Shown piece by piece: positions 50,769-60,057 of a stretch of DNA of 64,000 nucleotides. This DNA comes from CAYRGG01 sp964423745 (GTDB lineage: Bacteria; Pseudomonadota; Gammaproteobacteria; Competibacterales; Competibacteraceae), in the NCBI GenBank assembly GCA_964423745.1, contig CAYRGG010000021.1:1-64000 (forward strand), given 5' to 3'. The notes beneath the pieces were generated by a model, which did no database searches, was not told where the DNA came from, and saw nothing but the letters and a program-made list of their open reading frames with translations. Position 1 is the stretch's first letter. Each line of letters begins with the position of its first letter. A program made the translations under genes and the position numbers.

Positions 50769-51241
50769 TAGCTGCAACATCCTGTAGTCTTCTCAGAAGG
50801 CTCGCCGCAATCCGGTTGAGGTATTGTTTCCGGTATGCAACAAGCTGTATCCTTTGTAGCAGCCTCGCTGGAAAATAATTGAACATCTGCCATCGTCTTG
50901 TAGGCTTCCCAGGCTACACCGGAGGGATCTTCTATCCACGACTTGTCGGAGCGAGCATAGCAACATAGGGTTTCGCCCTCATCAAAGACGGACATGTCTG
51001 CACTTTTGAGCCGCTCCCGCAGTTCATCCAGTTCCCGGTCTTCTTCAACTTGCAGACCCAGGTGATTAACACCTGCCTTGCCCGAACGGGTGGATATGGC
51101 AAAATTGATGCGGGGATCGTCAAGCATCCACTTGGCATAATCGGTCTTGGTTTTTACGGGTTCTGTACCAAACAGTGTGTTATAAAATTTGATACTTTGA
51201 GCGAGGTTTTCTACATCCACATGAATGTGCATTCGTTTCAT
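50768..51241 (-). CDS. arsI: ArsI/CadI-family vicinal-oxygen-chelate metalloprotein
   Basis: A 157-residue glyoxalase/VOC-fold protein: M-H-I-H-V-D-V-E-N-L at the start, N-H-L-G-L-Q-V in the middle, W-E-A-Y near the end, giving the His-His-Glu iron site. A C-terminal cysteine-rich tail (A-C-C-I-P, G-C-C-S) follows. ArsI is the C-As lyase that breaks methylarsenite; CadI is close. The C-C pairs may bind arsenic(III). The ATG at 51241 is chosen; the open frame reaches farther upstream over the arsR end. Confidence 0.82.
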   Translation of the reverse strand: MKRMHIHVDVENLAQSIKFYNTLFGTEPVKTKTDYAKWMLDDPRINFAISTRSGKAGVNHLGLQVEEDRELDELRERLKSADMSVFDEGETLCCYARSDKSWIEDPSGVAWEAYKTMADVQLFSSEAATKDTACCIPETIPQPDCGEPSEKTTGCCS

Positions 51242-51251
51242 CGGTATGACC

Positions 51252-51626
51252 TTATGCTTTGGTTGTGTGTTGGGGTTCACAGCAATTGGCAAGCTCGATA
51301 ATCGAGCATCCGGTTTTGCTGTCCTCGCGGATGCTGGCAAATTCGACGCTACAGCAATCCTTGACCATGAAGGCGATGAGGTCCCGGGTAACATCATAAT
51401 TGGCGGAGTAAATCACCGAACGCCCCACTTTGCGTGAGGAAATGATGCCAGCATTCGATAGGTGGTTGAGGTGAAAGGATAGGGTGTTATGGGGCGTACC
51501 CAGCTCTTCACTGAGAGCGCCAGCGGCCAAACCATTAGGGCCTGCTTGCACCAGTAAACGGAACGCTCTCAGGCGGGTTTCCTGAGAGAGGGCGTCGAAC
51601 ATGATAATGGCTTCTTGTATATCCAT
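51252..51626 (-). CDS. arsR: ArsR-family arsenic-responsive repressor
   Basis: A 124-residue winged-helix repressor: F-D-A-L-S-Q-E-T-R-L-R-A-F-R-L-L, H-N-T-L-S-F-H-L-N-H-L recognition helix, R-K-V-G-R-S-V-I-Y wing. Cysteines near the end (C-C-S-V, then C-S-I, N-C-C) are candidates for arsenite sensing. First gene of the operon; the first ATG lies inside the palindromic operator, so autorepression is likely. A second ATG (51602) has a better ribosome binding site. Confidence 0.93.
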   Translation of the reverse strand: MDIQEAIIMFDALSQETRLRAFRLLVQAGPNGLAAGALSEELGTPHNTLSFHLNHLSNAGIISSRKVGRSVIYSANYDVTRDLIAFMVKDCCSVEFASIREDSKTGCSIIELANCCEPQHTTKA

Positions 51627-51648
51627 ATGTCCAGACTAATGGACATAT
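51625..51648. promoter_or_regulatory. ArsR operator, perfect 8-bp inverted repeat
   Basis: ATATGTCC and GGACATAT are exact inverted repeats with 8 bases between them, placed over the arsR start. Size and place fit an ArsR/SmtB operator controlling arsR-arsI-arsC-acr3. Confidence 0.75.
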
Positions 51649-51875
51649 TAAAAAATGTCAACGATCATCGACGCTTTTAATAGCAGTGAATTTTGTGGGT
51701 AAGAAATTTGTGTAAAGGCTAAAAGTTCGTTAGCCTGCGCAACAGAAAAACTTGCTCACGTCCTTGTACGAAAATCTGTACCGTAAACTTTAACCTAGAG
51801 TAGTTAGGATATGGGCTGTATCTCTCCGCTGTCCGAATCAGCTACCAAGAGTCTTTTTATTCAAACAGTTTTTAT

Positions 51876-52316
51876 TTATTGGTCAGGAAAAAACTCCTGA
51901 GAAAGCACCTTTTCAACTGTCCACGGCAAATCTTCTGGAAATACGTCTAAGCCTGTTTCTTCGGTAGCCTTTGCGACCGCATCAGCCCATGTTGCACTCA
52001 GCCAATCAACATTCTCTAAGGAAGTTTTCAGGCTAGGGGTTTCCTTGAGGTGTAAGGCAATGGCTTTTCGCTGTTCCTTGATAGTTCGTTGCCAACTTGA
52101 TCCACGTCTGCCTGATTGAAATTGCCATTTTAGCAAGTGGGTCAGAAGCACAGCCATCCGGCTAGCCAGTTCCCGCCTTTCGCTTTTACCCACATCCTCA
52201 ATCTCCTCCGCAAGGTGCTTTATATCCAATGCGTCAAATTGTCCAGAACGCAGTAATTTTGCCTGTTCTTGCGACCATAAGATGACATCTTTCTCGTAGG
52301 CGGTGCCAGTCATCAA
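51876..52316 (-). CDS. DUF29 family protein
   Basis: A 146-residue DUF29 protein of unknown function: Y-E-K-D-V-I-L-W-S-Q-E-Q-A-K-L-L-R, H-L-A-E-E-I-E-D-V-G-K-S-E-R-R-E-L and H-L-L-K-W-Q-F-Q-S are the family's repeated landmarks. DUF29 is common as scattered accessory genes in cyanobacteria and proteobacteria. Stands alone, with 250 bases of arsR-side intergenic sequence. Confidence 0.88.
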   Translation of the reverse strand: MMTGTAYEKDVILWSQEQAKLLRSGQFDALDIKHLAEEIEDVGKSERRELASRMAVLLTHLLKWQFQSGRRGSSWQRTIKEQRKAIALHLKETPSLKTSLENVDWLSATWADAVAKATEETGLDVFPEDLPWTVEKVLSQEFFPDQ

Positions 52317-52419
52317 GGTTAAACTCCTGTTTGGTTTTCCAGTAACTATTTTACTGATGAAAGCGTCATCTTGCTGAATTTTTATTCTTTAAGGCTTCCC
52401 TAAATTCTTGTTCAAATGT

Positions 52420-52965
52420 CTATTTAAGAACGACCGAGGATGATACATGACGATCTTTTAATCGGACATAATTTTCAGCAGAGTACGTTATGAACTCCAG
52501 TTCTTTATCCTTTAAAGGTCGCTTTTGTTGCGCAGGGCTGCCCACATAGAGATAACCGCTCTCTAAAACTTTGCCTGGGGACACCACGCTATGGGCACCC
52601 AGCATAACGTGGGATTGCACGACAGCGCCGTCCATAACCACGGCATTCATACCGATGAGCACCGTATCTTCAATAGTACAGGCATGTAATAAAGCCTTGT
52701 GTCCTACAGTCACGTCATTGCCGATGAGGGTAGGCTGACCACCCGGACAAAAACGACTGTCGTGGGTAACGTGAACGATAGTGCCATCTTGGATATTGGT
52801 GCGGGTGCCAATGCGAATGCGTTGTACATCCCCCCGCACCACACAGAGGGGCCAAATAGAGCTGTCAGCGGCAATTTCCACGTCTCCAATGACAAGCGCC
52901 GTGGAATCCACATAAGCCGTTGCTGAAATACGAGGCTGCGAGGCTTCAAAAGTCCGTATCGTCAT
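52420..52965 (-). CDS. yrdA: Gamma-carbonic-anhydrase-like hexapeptide protein (YrdA)
   Basis: A 181-residue left-handed beta-helix protein. Metal-binding histidines are visible in H-V-T-H-D-S-R and in V-G-H-K-A-L-L-H (three-His site). YrdA/CaiE type; enzymatic activity in this group is often weak or unknown. The ATG at 52965 gives normal family length; the frame remains open for 19 more codons upstream. Confidence 0.9.
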   Translation of the reverse strand: MTIRTFEASQPRISATAYVDSTALVIGDVEIAADSSIWPLCVVRGDVQRIRIGTRTNIQDGTIVHVTHDSRFCPGGQPTLIGNDVTVGHKALLHACTIEDTVLIGMNAVVMDGAVVQSHVMLGAHSVVSPGKVLESGYLYVGSPAQQKRPLKDKELEFITYSAENYVRLKDRHVSSSVVLK

Positions 52966-52999
52966 AGATTTATTATTTTGCTGGCCTCTATCAAAAGAA

Positions 53000-53221
53000 T
53001 CAATTAGGACATAATTTGCCATAACTGGCTAATTGCTGACGACGTTCCTGGAGCAAAGCACGATAAGCTCTGCGTAAGGTTCGCGTTTCAGGAGATTCAT
53101 CAGGTTCGCGTAGCTCGGTAAGGCGGCTTTCAAAAAAGGCGATTTCTTGACGCAAGTGATCCACCGCACTATGGTCTCGCCCTAAATGCCGAGTACCAAT
53201 GACTAAAGCATGGCTCATCAT
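53000..53221 (-). CDS. Small helical protein, unknown
   Basis: A 73-residue, arginine/glutamate-rich predicted coiled-coil protein (L-R-Q-E-I-A-F-F-E-S-R-L-T-E-L). The ATG at 53221 follows a strong GGGGAG site. No family recognised. It lies between nadC and yrdA on the same strand and may be co-transcribed with them. Confidence 0.6.
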   Translation of the reverse strand: MMSHALVIGTRHLGRDHSAVDHLRQEIAFFESRLTELREPDESPETRTLRRAYRALLQERRQQLASYGKLCPN

Positions 53222-53312
53222 AGCGTTCTCCCCTCTTGATTTAAAGGTAAAATCAAAGCTTAGAGAGGTTCTATGACAATCTAGTGATACTCTCATGGCT
53301 ACTCCATGACAG

Positions 53313-54176
53313 TCATAGAACAGTAAAACGCATTGAAAAATCAATGGCGCGAATATCTTTGGTAAGGGCGCCTACAGAAACATAGTCCACGCCAGTTGCC
53401 GCAATGGCAGCTATGTGTTCAAGACTGACATTACCAGACACTTCTAGTTTAGTCCGTCCTGCTGAGATTGCCACGGCTTGACGCAGGGCGTCTAGAGCAA
53501 AATTATCCAGCATGATAACGTCAGGCTGTACCTGAAGCGCCTCGCGAAGTTCATCGAGGTTTTCTACTTCTACTTCCACGGTGATGTCTGGATTGAGGTG
53601 TCGAGCTGTAGTGACCGCTTGGGTGATGGAACCTGCTGCCATGATGTGGTTTTCTTTGATAAGCACCGCGTCGAATAGACCTAAGCGATGATTACCACAA
53701 CCCCCGCAGCTTACCGCATATTTTTGCGCCTGACGCAAACCGGGAATAGTTTTGCGGGTATCCAGCAAGGTGGTTCCAGTCCCAGCCACCGTATCCGCAT
53801 AGCGTCGTGCTAAGGTGGCGGTGCCAGACAGCATTTGTAAAAAGTTTAAAGCAGTACGTTCTCCCGTGAGCAATGTTCGGGCTGGACCGGCTAACTTGCA
53901 TACCAACTGATCGGGTTTTAGATCATCACCTTCTGTGGCTTGCCAATCCAGGCCCACACGATCATCCAATTGTGCAAAAACAGCGTTAAACCAAGGCTGG
54001 CCACACAAGACGGCAGACTCTCGACAAATAACCTGGGCTTGCGCCTGAGCTGTTGCTGGAATCAAAGCAGCAGTGCGGTCGCCATCACCGATATCCTCGG
54101 CTAACGCTCGTGCCACAGTAGCGGGTAAATCGGTAGGCGCCATCGGCAGTGGGTGATCTTTTCTAACCATGGACAA
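53313..54176 (-). CDS. nadC: Nicotinate-nucleotide pyrophosphorylase
   Basis: A 287-residue quinolinate phosphoribosyltransferase of NAD synthesis: quinolinate plus PRPP gives nicotinate mononucleotide. Motifs: E-D-I-G-D-G-D-R-T, R-T-A-L-N-F-L-Q-M-L-S-G-T-A-T, D-T-R-K-T-I-P-G-L-R, G-G-G/C-N-H-R and E-V-E-V-E-N-L. Full length. Confidence 0.96.
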   Translation of the reverse strand: MSMVRKDHPLPMAPTDLPATVARALAEDIGDGDRTAALIPATAQAQAQVICRESAVLCGQPWFNAVFAQLDDRVGLDWQATEGDDLKPDQLVCKLAGPARTLLTGERTALNFLQMLSGTATLARRYADTVAGTGTTLLDTRKTIPGLRQAQKYAVSCGGCGNHRLGLFDAVLIKENHIMAAGSITQAVTTARHLNPDITVEVEVENLDELREALQVQPDVIMLDNFALDALRQAVAISAGRTKLEVSGNVSLEHIAAIAATGVDYVSVGALTKDIRAIDFSMRFTVL

Positions 54177-54199
54177 TAAGTAACTTTATGACGAGATTT

Positions 54200-54976
54200 T
54201 TATAGGGGAATGAGTTCTGGTGGTTCTACAGGATCTAGGGTTAATAGATGATGTTCAGGCATGGATTCCCAGGGTTGTGAGTCGGTGAGTGGTTCTGACG
54301 CCAGCAGTTGCCCTTTGGGAAAAGAGGTATCATCAACAGCATAGTAGAGGGAAGGGCATTCTGCATTAACAGCGTGGCGAACGGCGTAAATCCGCTCGCC
54401 ATCAGAAACCACAACATTTAATAAACTAACACCTTCCCCTAGCCATGTTTCCAGCAAGTCAAACATATCCAATAAAGCGTCTTCAATGCTCAGTTCGGTA
54501 TCGTCCGTCAAGAGATGGCGTAGCAGCGCAAACAAATGTTCAGAGTCTGTAGTACCTTGTATGTCTGCCTCAATATGGGGTTCAAGGAAATCACGAATAG
54601 TTCGTCGTAGCGTGCTAAAGTTGTCTAAGAAACCATTATGGAGAAAAAGCAGCTGTTCATCGTGAAAAGGTTGGGTATTGGAGAAGTGGGTTGTAAAAGG
54701 CAATGTCGCGCTGCGCACAGCTGCTAACCACAGATTACCATAAAGACTGCGACCTAGATGAGGAAGGTTTGCATCTGCCCAAATAGGCAGTGTATTGGTA
54801 TAGACGGCGGGCGTCTCATCGTCGCTAAACCAACCAATACCAAAACCGTCGGCGTTAAATCTCGCGTATTTCATTTCCCGCGGCTGCGCCGCTTGGACTA
54901 ACAAATTATGGGACGGCTCAAATAAAAATTGCCCGAGGTGAATATCCGGGCCAAGGTAGGCAGCAAATCTACACAT
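54200..54976 (-). CDS. Class II glutamine amidotransferase (YafJ/EgtC type)
   Basis: A 258-residue Ntn-type amidotransferase. The nucleophile Cys2 opens the chain (M-C-R-F-A-A-Y-L-G), followed by D-G-F-G-I-G-W-F, L-F-L-H-N-G-F-L-D-N and G-T-T-D-S-E-H-L-F-A-L. YafJ function in most bacteria is unknown; EgtC acts in ergothioneine synthesis, but no egt genes are here. Confidence 0.9.
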   Translation of the reverse strand: MCRFAAYLGPDIHLGQFLFEPSHNLLVQAAQPREMKYARFNADGFGIGWFSDDETPAVYTNTLPIWADANLPHLGRSLYGNLWLAAVRSATLPFTTHFSNTQPFHDEQLLFLHNGFLDNFSTLRRTIRDFLEPHIEADIQGTTDSEHLFALLRHLLTDDTELSIEDALLDMFDLLETWLGEGVSLLNVVVSDGERIYAVRHAVNAECPSLYYAVDDTSFPKGQLLASEPLTDSQPWESMPEHHLLTLDPVEPPELIPL

Positions 54977-55108
54977 AGAAAGCCTCCTGCAGCTTGGTCT
55001 ACCTCTGCGGTGTTAGGCATAATGATGGAAGCGGCATAGGGTTTTAGTTAACGTGAAAACAAACAAACTGCTTTCTTCAAACACATATTATGGCAGATGA
55101 GGGCAAAC

Positions 55109-55426
55109 ATGACCGTGCAAAATGCTAAATTTTTTGTGGGGCAAGTGGTAAGGCATCGGCTATTTGAGTATCGCGGCGTTATTTTCGATGTGGATTCCCA
55201 ATTTCAAGGCACCGAGGAATGGTATAATCAAATGGCCAAAAGCCGTCCTCCCAAAGACAAACCTTGGTATCGGGTGTTAGTGCATAACAATGTCCACGAA
55301 ACCTATGTGGCTGAGCGTAATCTAGAGCCTGATGACTCCGGTAAACCCATTGAACATCCTTTTGTGAGTGTGCTCTTTAACCGCTTTAAAGATGGTGTAT
55401 ATCATATGGAACGGAGTATTAACTAA
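55109..55426 (+). CDS. hspQ: HspQ (YccV) heat-shock protein
   Basis: A 105-residue HspQ/YccV domain: F-F-V-G-Q-V-V-R-H-R-L-F-E-Y-R-G-V-I-F-D-V and K-P-W-Y-R-V-L-V-H. HspQ stabilises or specifies Lon proteolysis and binds hemimethylated DNA in E. coli. The ATG at 55109 has GAGGG upstream; an in-frame ATG at 55097 has none. Confidence 0.93.
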   Translation: MTVQNAKFFVGQVVRHRLFEYRGVIFDVDSQFQGTEEWYNQMAKSRPPKDKPWYRVLVHNNVHETYVAERNLEPDDSGKPIEHPFVSVLFNRFKDGVYHMERSIN

Positions 55427-55453
55427 GTTAGCAAAATTCCTTGACTTTATCTA

Positions 55454-55885
55454 TTAAAAAGGTTTTAGGGAAGCTAACAAAATAATACCTACCAAAAAAA
55501 TCACTGGCACTTCGTTAAACCAACGGAACCATACGTGACTATGCTGATTGCGGTCATATTTAAAAGCCGACAACAATTTACCGCACCAGATGTGATAACC
55601 CACCATCAACGCGATAAGCAGCAGTTTTGCATGTAGCCATCCCGCAGTGACATAAACACTATAGCTAGGTGTGGTAAGCATCCACAAACCTAATAGCACT
55701 GTAATGACGGCTCCCGGCGTCATAATCCCATAAAATAGTTTACGTTCCATTGTTTTAAAACGCTCAATGCTGATGGTGTCTTCACTCATGGCGTGATACA
55801 CATAAAGACGGGGTAGATAAAACAATCCCGCGAACCAAGTCACCATAAAAATAAGGTGGAAGGCTTTAAGCCAGAGAGGAAACAT
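55454..55885 (-). CDS. hemJ: HemJ-family protoporphyrinogen oxidase
   Basis: A 143-residue four-helix membrane protein: L-K-A-F-H-L-I-F-M-V-T-W-F-A-G-L-F-Y-L-P-R (heme-binding His10), W-L-H-A-K-L-L-L-I and R-W-F-N-E-V-P-V-I. HemJ oxidises protoporphyrinogen IX in heme synthesis. The ATG at 55885 gives family length. Confidence 0.92.
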   Translation of the reverse strand: MFPLWLKAFHLIFMVTWFAGLFYLPRLYVYHAMSEDTISIERFKTMERKLFYGIMTPGAVITVLLGLWMLTTPSYSVYVTAGWLHAKLLLIALMVGYHIWCGKLLSAFKYDRNQHSHVWFRWFNEVPVIFLVGIILLASLKPF

Positions 55886-55937
55886 TGAAGACCTCTTTGA
55901 AAGATTATATAGACGAGAGCGGGACACAAGGGGTATA

Positions 55938-56567
55938 TCACGATGCTGCTGGCGGGGGTGGGGGTGATTGTCGTCTGCCCAAAAAACGGCTGATACTCGC
56001 TAAAATCTGCCGAATGGCTCGCCATAGCTTGGGTAAAGCCCAAATTAAAAGCACTAAAAAAAGTACCAATAAAATAAGGAATACCCAGGGATAATATAAA
56101 GCTAGCCACAATCCACCGACCACCAGGACATCTTCGGAGAGAGAAGCCCCCCAGTTGGTAAAAGGTTCGGGTGATGTGTTGATCAGTACGCGACTACCCG
56201 CCTTTGTGGCATGGGTGGCTGCCGCCAAAGAACCACCCCCTAAACCGGCGATGAGTTCTGTGCCTAGTGACGTATCTCCTACCGCGTTGGCGGCAAGAAT
56301 AGCGCCTGCCGGGATGCGGATAAAAGTATGTAGGGTGTCCCAACCCGTATCCACGCCAGGGGTTTTATCGGCAAAGAATTCTATGCAATACATAATACCG
56401 GCGGCGAGTAGTACCCACTCATTACTTAAAAACTGTAGATCCGGGGGAAGGGTAATATAGCCTGTCATGTTCAGATAGCCCAACACCAACATGGCAGCAT
56501 AAAGATTGATACCACTAGCCCAGGCGGCCCCAAGGGTCAATGCCAGTGAAGTTATGATAGCGTCCAA
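55938..56567 (-). CDS. DUF4126 membrane protein
   Basis: A 209-residue protein with 4-5 membrane helices: A-L-T-L-G-A-A-W-A-S-G-I-N-L-Y-A, P-G-V-D-T-G-W-D and H-A-T-K-A-G-S-R-V are DUF4126 landmarks. Function unknown. A TTG start at 56567 is preferred because GAGGAG lies 6 bases upstream. The tail is proline-rich. Confidence 0.88.
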   Translation of the reverse strand: MDAIITSLALTLGAAWASGINLYAAMLVLGYLNMTGYITLPPDLQFLSNEWVLLAAGIMYCIEFFADKTPGVDTGWDTLHTFIRIPAGAILAANAVGDTSLGTELIAGLGGGSLAAATHATKAGSRVLINTSPEPFTNWGASLSEDVLVVGGLWLALYYPWVFLILLVLFLVLLIWALPKLWRAIRQILASISRFLGRRQSPPPPPAAS

Positions 56568-56654
56568 AAAAAGCTCCTCACAAATCAAATAAACTATTAA
56601 TGGATTGAATTGCCTTTTAGGACAATAAACAGCACCAGCAGGTAGTTATTTAGT

Positions 56655-58409
56655 TTAATTTAACGGTAAGCGATAACTGCGTTCGATATCGGTTTTTGTG
56701 ACAACACCTAAAATACGCTCGTCTTGAGGCGATTTCACGCATAGAGCCTCGACGGTTTCTTGGTTCATTTTGCGCAGTGCAGCTTCCAAGGTGGCCTGGG
56801 ACGATATGACCCCAGCAGTGATCCGGCGCACCGACAATGTCGTCAAATCTAGAGTTTCATCCGGTGCCAATTGCTGGGTTTCTAAATGAGTCAACAATTC
56901 ATCACCCGATAACAACCCACTTTCAGCACCATGGATAACAACCCAGTTGGGTTTGGCTAGTAGCACGTTTTGTAATTGCCTTGGTGGAAGTTGCGCGGAC
57001 AGCCGCATAACTTGCCGATTCATGGCATGGGCTACCCCAAGCCGCCTGAGAAACTGTGACAGGGGATCGCTATTATAATTCAAATTCAAACCGCGGGTTT
57101 GCATAAGCGCTTTAAACACAGAGGGTGTGCCAAAAGCATAGTGACTAGTTAATTCCGCAGCAATGATGGCCAGCATACCGGGCAAGATGATGTGGGGATT
57201 GACGGTCAATTCAACCAGAGTAATCAGCGCAGTCAGCGGGGCGTTTAAGGTGGCGCCCATCATGGCGCCCATGCCCAGCATGGCATACAAGCTAGGTGCC
57301 GAAGTGTGATCCACTAAGGTTAAAGCAAGCAAAGTACCCGTTGCACCTCCAGCCAAAGCGCCCATCATTAAGCAGGGTCCAATGACGCCACCCGGCAAAC
57401 CCAATCCGAGTCCCAAAGCGGTTGCGAGCAGTTTTCCCGCCAGTATGGTCAGTAATAGCGATAATTCTAGATTTCCCAGCAAGGTGTCATTGACAGTGTC
57501 GTAACCGATACTCAGGATTTCTGGAACCAACAGCGCTAATAGCCCCGTGAGTGTCCCCGCTAGTGTCATGCGTAACCAAATGGCAATGGTCATGAAGCGC
57601 TGAGAAAAAAAAATTAACAGTCGCACGAAAAATGCAGATATGAGCCCAATAGCGATACCCATAAACACCACATAAACCAATTCACCTAACGCACTCATGG
57701 GTAAGGCGGGCACTTCTGCAAAGATACGCGGGGGACCCAATAGGGCATGGGAAACCGTTGTGGCGCTGACCGCGGCGAGAATGATGGGCGTAAAACTCGC
57801 TAACGTATACTCTACTAGGATGACTTCCAAAGCGAATACCACCCCAGCTAGGGGAGTATTGAGGGCTGCAGCGATGGCGCCTGCGCTGCCGCAACCCACT
57901 AAAATCAAGTTGCTGTTGTTGGGTAAATAGAGAGTTTTTCCCAGCCAGCTGCCACAGGCGGCGCCCATATGCACGGCGGGTCCTTCACGGCCCACAGAGT
58001 GCCCTGAGAGAATGCATAGGGCCGCGGAAAAAAATTGTACGACGGCATTTTTTATGGGTAGATTGCCTTCGCCATAAGCGAGTCGCTCGAGTACATGGAC
58101 CACACCCACAGGGCGACTAAGCACGCTCAAGCGTTCAAACAAAAGTCCTACCCCTAAACCTCCCAAGGTGGGTAATAGCACATACAACAAGGGATGCAGT
58201 GCTTCATAGTCGTCAGGATTATCTGCACCCAATAAAAACACTTGGGGAACATCGATCACTAAACGAAACGCAACCATAGCCAAACCGGCCAAACAGCCGC
58301 TGACTATGCCTAATAAAGCAAGCTGTAGTCCGGCCTTGCGGCTAGCAAGCCGTAAATGGAGACTCTCTAGATAAGGGCCTGCTATTTGATTAAATTTATT
58401 TGTCAGCAA
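56655..58409 (-). CDS. ClC-family chloride channel/antiporter with CBS pair
   Basis: A 584-residue membrane protein with about 12 helices in the ClC fold. G-R-E-G-P (gating glutamate), G-C-G-S-A-G-A-I-A-A-A-L-N-T-P-L-A-G and L-P-G-G-V-I-G-P are present. The C-terminal 120 residues hold a CBS-domain pair that may bind nucleotides. Antiporter or channel mode cannot be told from the sequence alone; no clear G-S-G-I-P motif is seen. Confidence 0.92.
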   Translation of the reverse strand: MLTNKFNQIAGPYLESLHLRLASRKAGLQLALLGIVSGCLAGLAMVAFRLVIDVPQVFLLGADNPDDYEALHPLLYVLLPTLGGLGVGLLFERLSVLSRPVGVVHVLERLAYGEGNLPIKNAVVQFFSAALCILSGHSVGREGPAVHMGAACGSWLGKTLYLPNNSNLILVGCGSAGAIAAALNTPLAGVVFALEVILVEYTLASFTPIILAAVSATTVSHALLGPPRIFAEVPALPMSALGELVYVVFMGIAIGLISAFFVRLLIFFSQRFMTIAIWLRMTLAGTLTGLLALLVPEILSIGYDTVNDTLLGNLELSLLLTILAGKLLATALGLGLGLPGGVIGPCLMMGALAGGATGTLLALTLVDHTSAPSLYAMLGMGAMMGATLNAPLTALITLVELTVNPHIILPGMLAIIAAELTSHYAFGTPSVFKALMQTRGLNLNYNSDPLSQFLRRLGVAHAMNRQVMRLSAQLPPRQLQNVLLAKPNWVVIHGAESGLLSGDELLTHLETQQLAPDETLDLTTLSVRRITAGVISSQATLEAALRKMNQETVEALCVKSPQDERILGVVTKTDIERSYRLPLN

Positions 58410-58518
58410 CGTTTGGCAACCATGGGCGAAGAATAAATACTTGCTATCTGATAATCTGATAAATAGATGCTTTTTATTATGGGCTATTCGTTTCGTCTAT
58501 GACAGTTAGGGCAGGATT

Positions 58519-59550
58519 ATGATTAAAGCGGGTATTGTCGGTGGAACAGGTTATACAGGGGTCGAGTTATTACGGTTACTGGCTGGACATCCTCATGTGG
58601 AATTAGCGGTGATTACATCCCGTTCTGAACAGGGCACCCCGGTTAGCGCCATGTTCCCAAACTTACGCGGCCATACAGATTTGGTGTTTACGGAACCTAG
58701 TGAGGAGGTGCTAAAAGCTTGTGATGTGGTTTTTTTTGCCACGCCCAATGGAACAGCGATGCAAAAAGTGCCCAGTTTGCTTGAGGCAGGGGTGCGGGTG
58801 ATCGATTTAGCCGCGGATTTTCGCTTGCGCAGCCCTGAAGAATGGGCTCAGTGGTACGGTATGCCCCACGCCTGTCCCACGTTGTTGGAAGAGGCTGTAT
58901 ATGGGTTGCCAGAAGTCAATCGTCAGGCCATTCAGCGTGCTCGTCTGGTGGCCAATCCCGGTTGTTACCCCACTGCCGTTCAGTTGGGTTTGCTGCCGCT
59001 ATTGGAAGCCGGTGTGGTAGCCCCTGACTCCCTCATCGCAGATACAAAATCAGGAGTTAGCGGCGCGGGTCGAGGCGGAACCGTAGGAAATTTGCTCTGT
59101 GAAGCCGGTGAAAATTTTAAGGCGTATGGGGTGGCGGGACATCGCCATCTTCCTGAAATCCGTCAAGGTCTCACTGCCATAGCTGACCAACCTGTAGATA
59201 TTGTATTCGTACCCCATTTGACACCTATGATCCGTGGTATTCACGCGACCCTCTACAGCGTGCTGACGCAATCAAATGTGGATCTGCAAAGCCTGTTTAA
59301 AACTCGTTATGCCAGTGAACCCTTTGTGGATGTGCTGCCCCAGGGTTCTCATCCCGAGACCCGCAGTGTCAGAGGTAATAACCTATGCCGACTGGCTGTT
59401 CATCGGGCGCCTGATAGTAATCGGGTTGTCGTGTTAGCAGTGATTGACAATCTGGTGAAGGGGGCAGCCGGCCAAGCTATACAAAATATGAATCTCATGT
59501 TCGAGTTTTCAGAAACGGCTGGTTTAGAACATATGGCGCTGCTGCCTTAA
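58519..59550 (+). CDS. argC: N-acetyl-gamma-glutamyl-phosphate reductase
   Basis: A 343-residue enzyme of arginine synthesis. G-G-T-G-Y-T-G binds NADP near residue 9, the catalytic cysteine lies in N-P-G-C-Y-P-T (Cys151 region), with G-H-R-H-L-P-E-I later. Full length. The next gene is erpA, in an order common in gammaproteobacteria. Confidence 0.97.
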   Translation: MIKAGIVGGTGYTGVELLRLLAGHPHVELAVITSRSEQGTPVSAMFPNLRGHTDLVFTEPSEEVLKACDVVFFATPNGTAMQKVPSLLEAGVRVIDLAADFRLRSPEEWAQWYGMPHACPTLLEEAVYGLPEVNRQAIQRARLVANPGCYPTAVQLGLLPLLEAGVVAPDSLIADTKSGVSGAGRGGTVGNLLCEAGENFKAYGVAGHRHLPEIRQGLTAIADQPVDIVFVPHLTPMIRGIHATLYSVLTQSNVDLQSLFKTRYASEPFVDVLPQGSHPETRSVRGNNLCRLAVHRAPDSNRVVVLAVIDNLVKGAAGQAIQNMNLMFEFSETAGLEHMALLP

Positions 59551-59651
59551 TCTATCTCGATTTCTCTGGATAATGAGCACTATTCTTGACTAAAATGGTC
59601 AACAAATCCATACTACCCATTATATAAACGTGACTGAAGAGGTGATTGTTC

Positions 59652-60017
59652 ATGAGTGCTGTTCCTGAAAACACGTTGTCTGACATGCCACCCCCGTTTT
59701 TGTTTACCGATGCGGCGGCAACTAAAGTAAAGACTTTAATCGAAGAGGAAGGTAATCCTGAGTTAAAGCTACGGGTATTCGTCAGCGGTGGCGGATGTTC
59801 CGGCTTCCAATATGGCTTCACCTTCGATGAAAATTACAACGATGGCGACACGTTGGTGGAAAAATGCGGGGTCAAGTTGCTAGTGGATCCCATGAGCTAT
59901 CAGTACTTGGCAGGCGCTGAAATTGACTATTCAGAAGGTTTAGAGGGCGCTCAATTTGTGATTCGTAATCCCAACGCCACCACAACCTGTGGTTGTGGGT
60001 CGTCTTTCTCTGTTTAA
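59652..60017 (+). CDS. erpA: ErpA iron-sulfur insertion protein
   Basis: A 121-residue A-type Fe-S carrier. Three cysteines: S-G-G-G-C-S-G-F-Q-Y-G and C-G-C-G-S-S-F at the end. It delivers clusters to enzymes such as IspG/IspH. The ATG at 59652 follows GAGGTG. The extra 15-residue N terminus is longer than E. coli ErpA. Confidence 0.95.
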   Translation: MSAVPENTLSDMPPPFLFTDAAATKVKTLIEEEGNPELKLRVFVSGGGCSGFQYGFTFDENYNDGDTLVEKCGVKLLVDPMSYQYLAGAEIDYSEGLEGAQFVIRNPNATTTCGCGSSFSV

Positions 60018-60057
60018 TGTCGCAACGTTTTTTAGAAGCTATTTTAAAAACAGCTTC

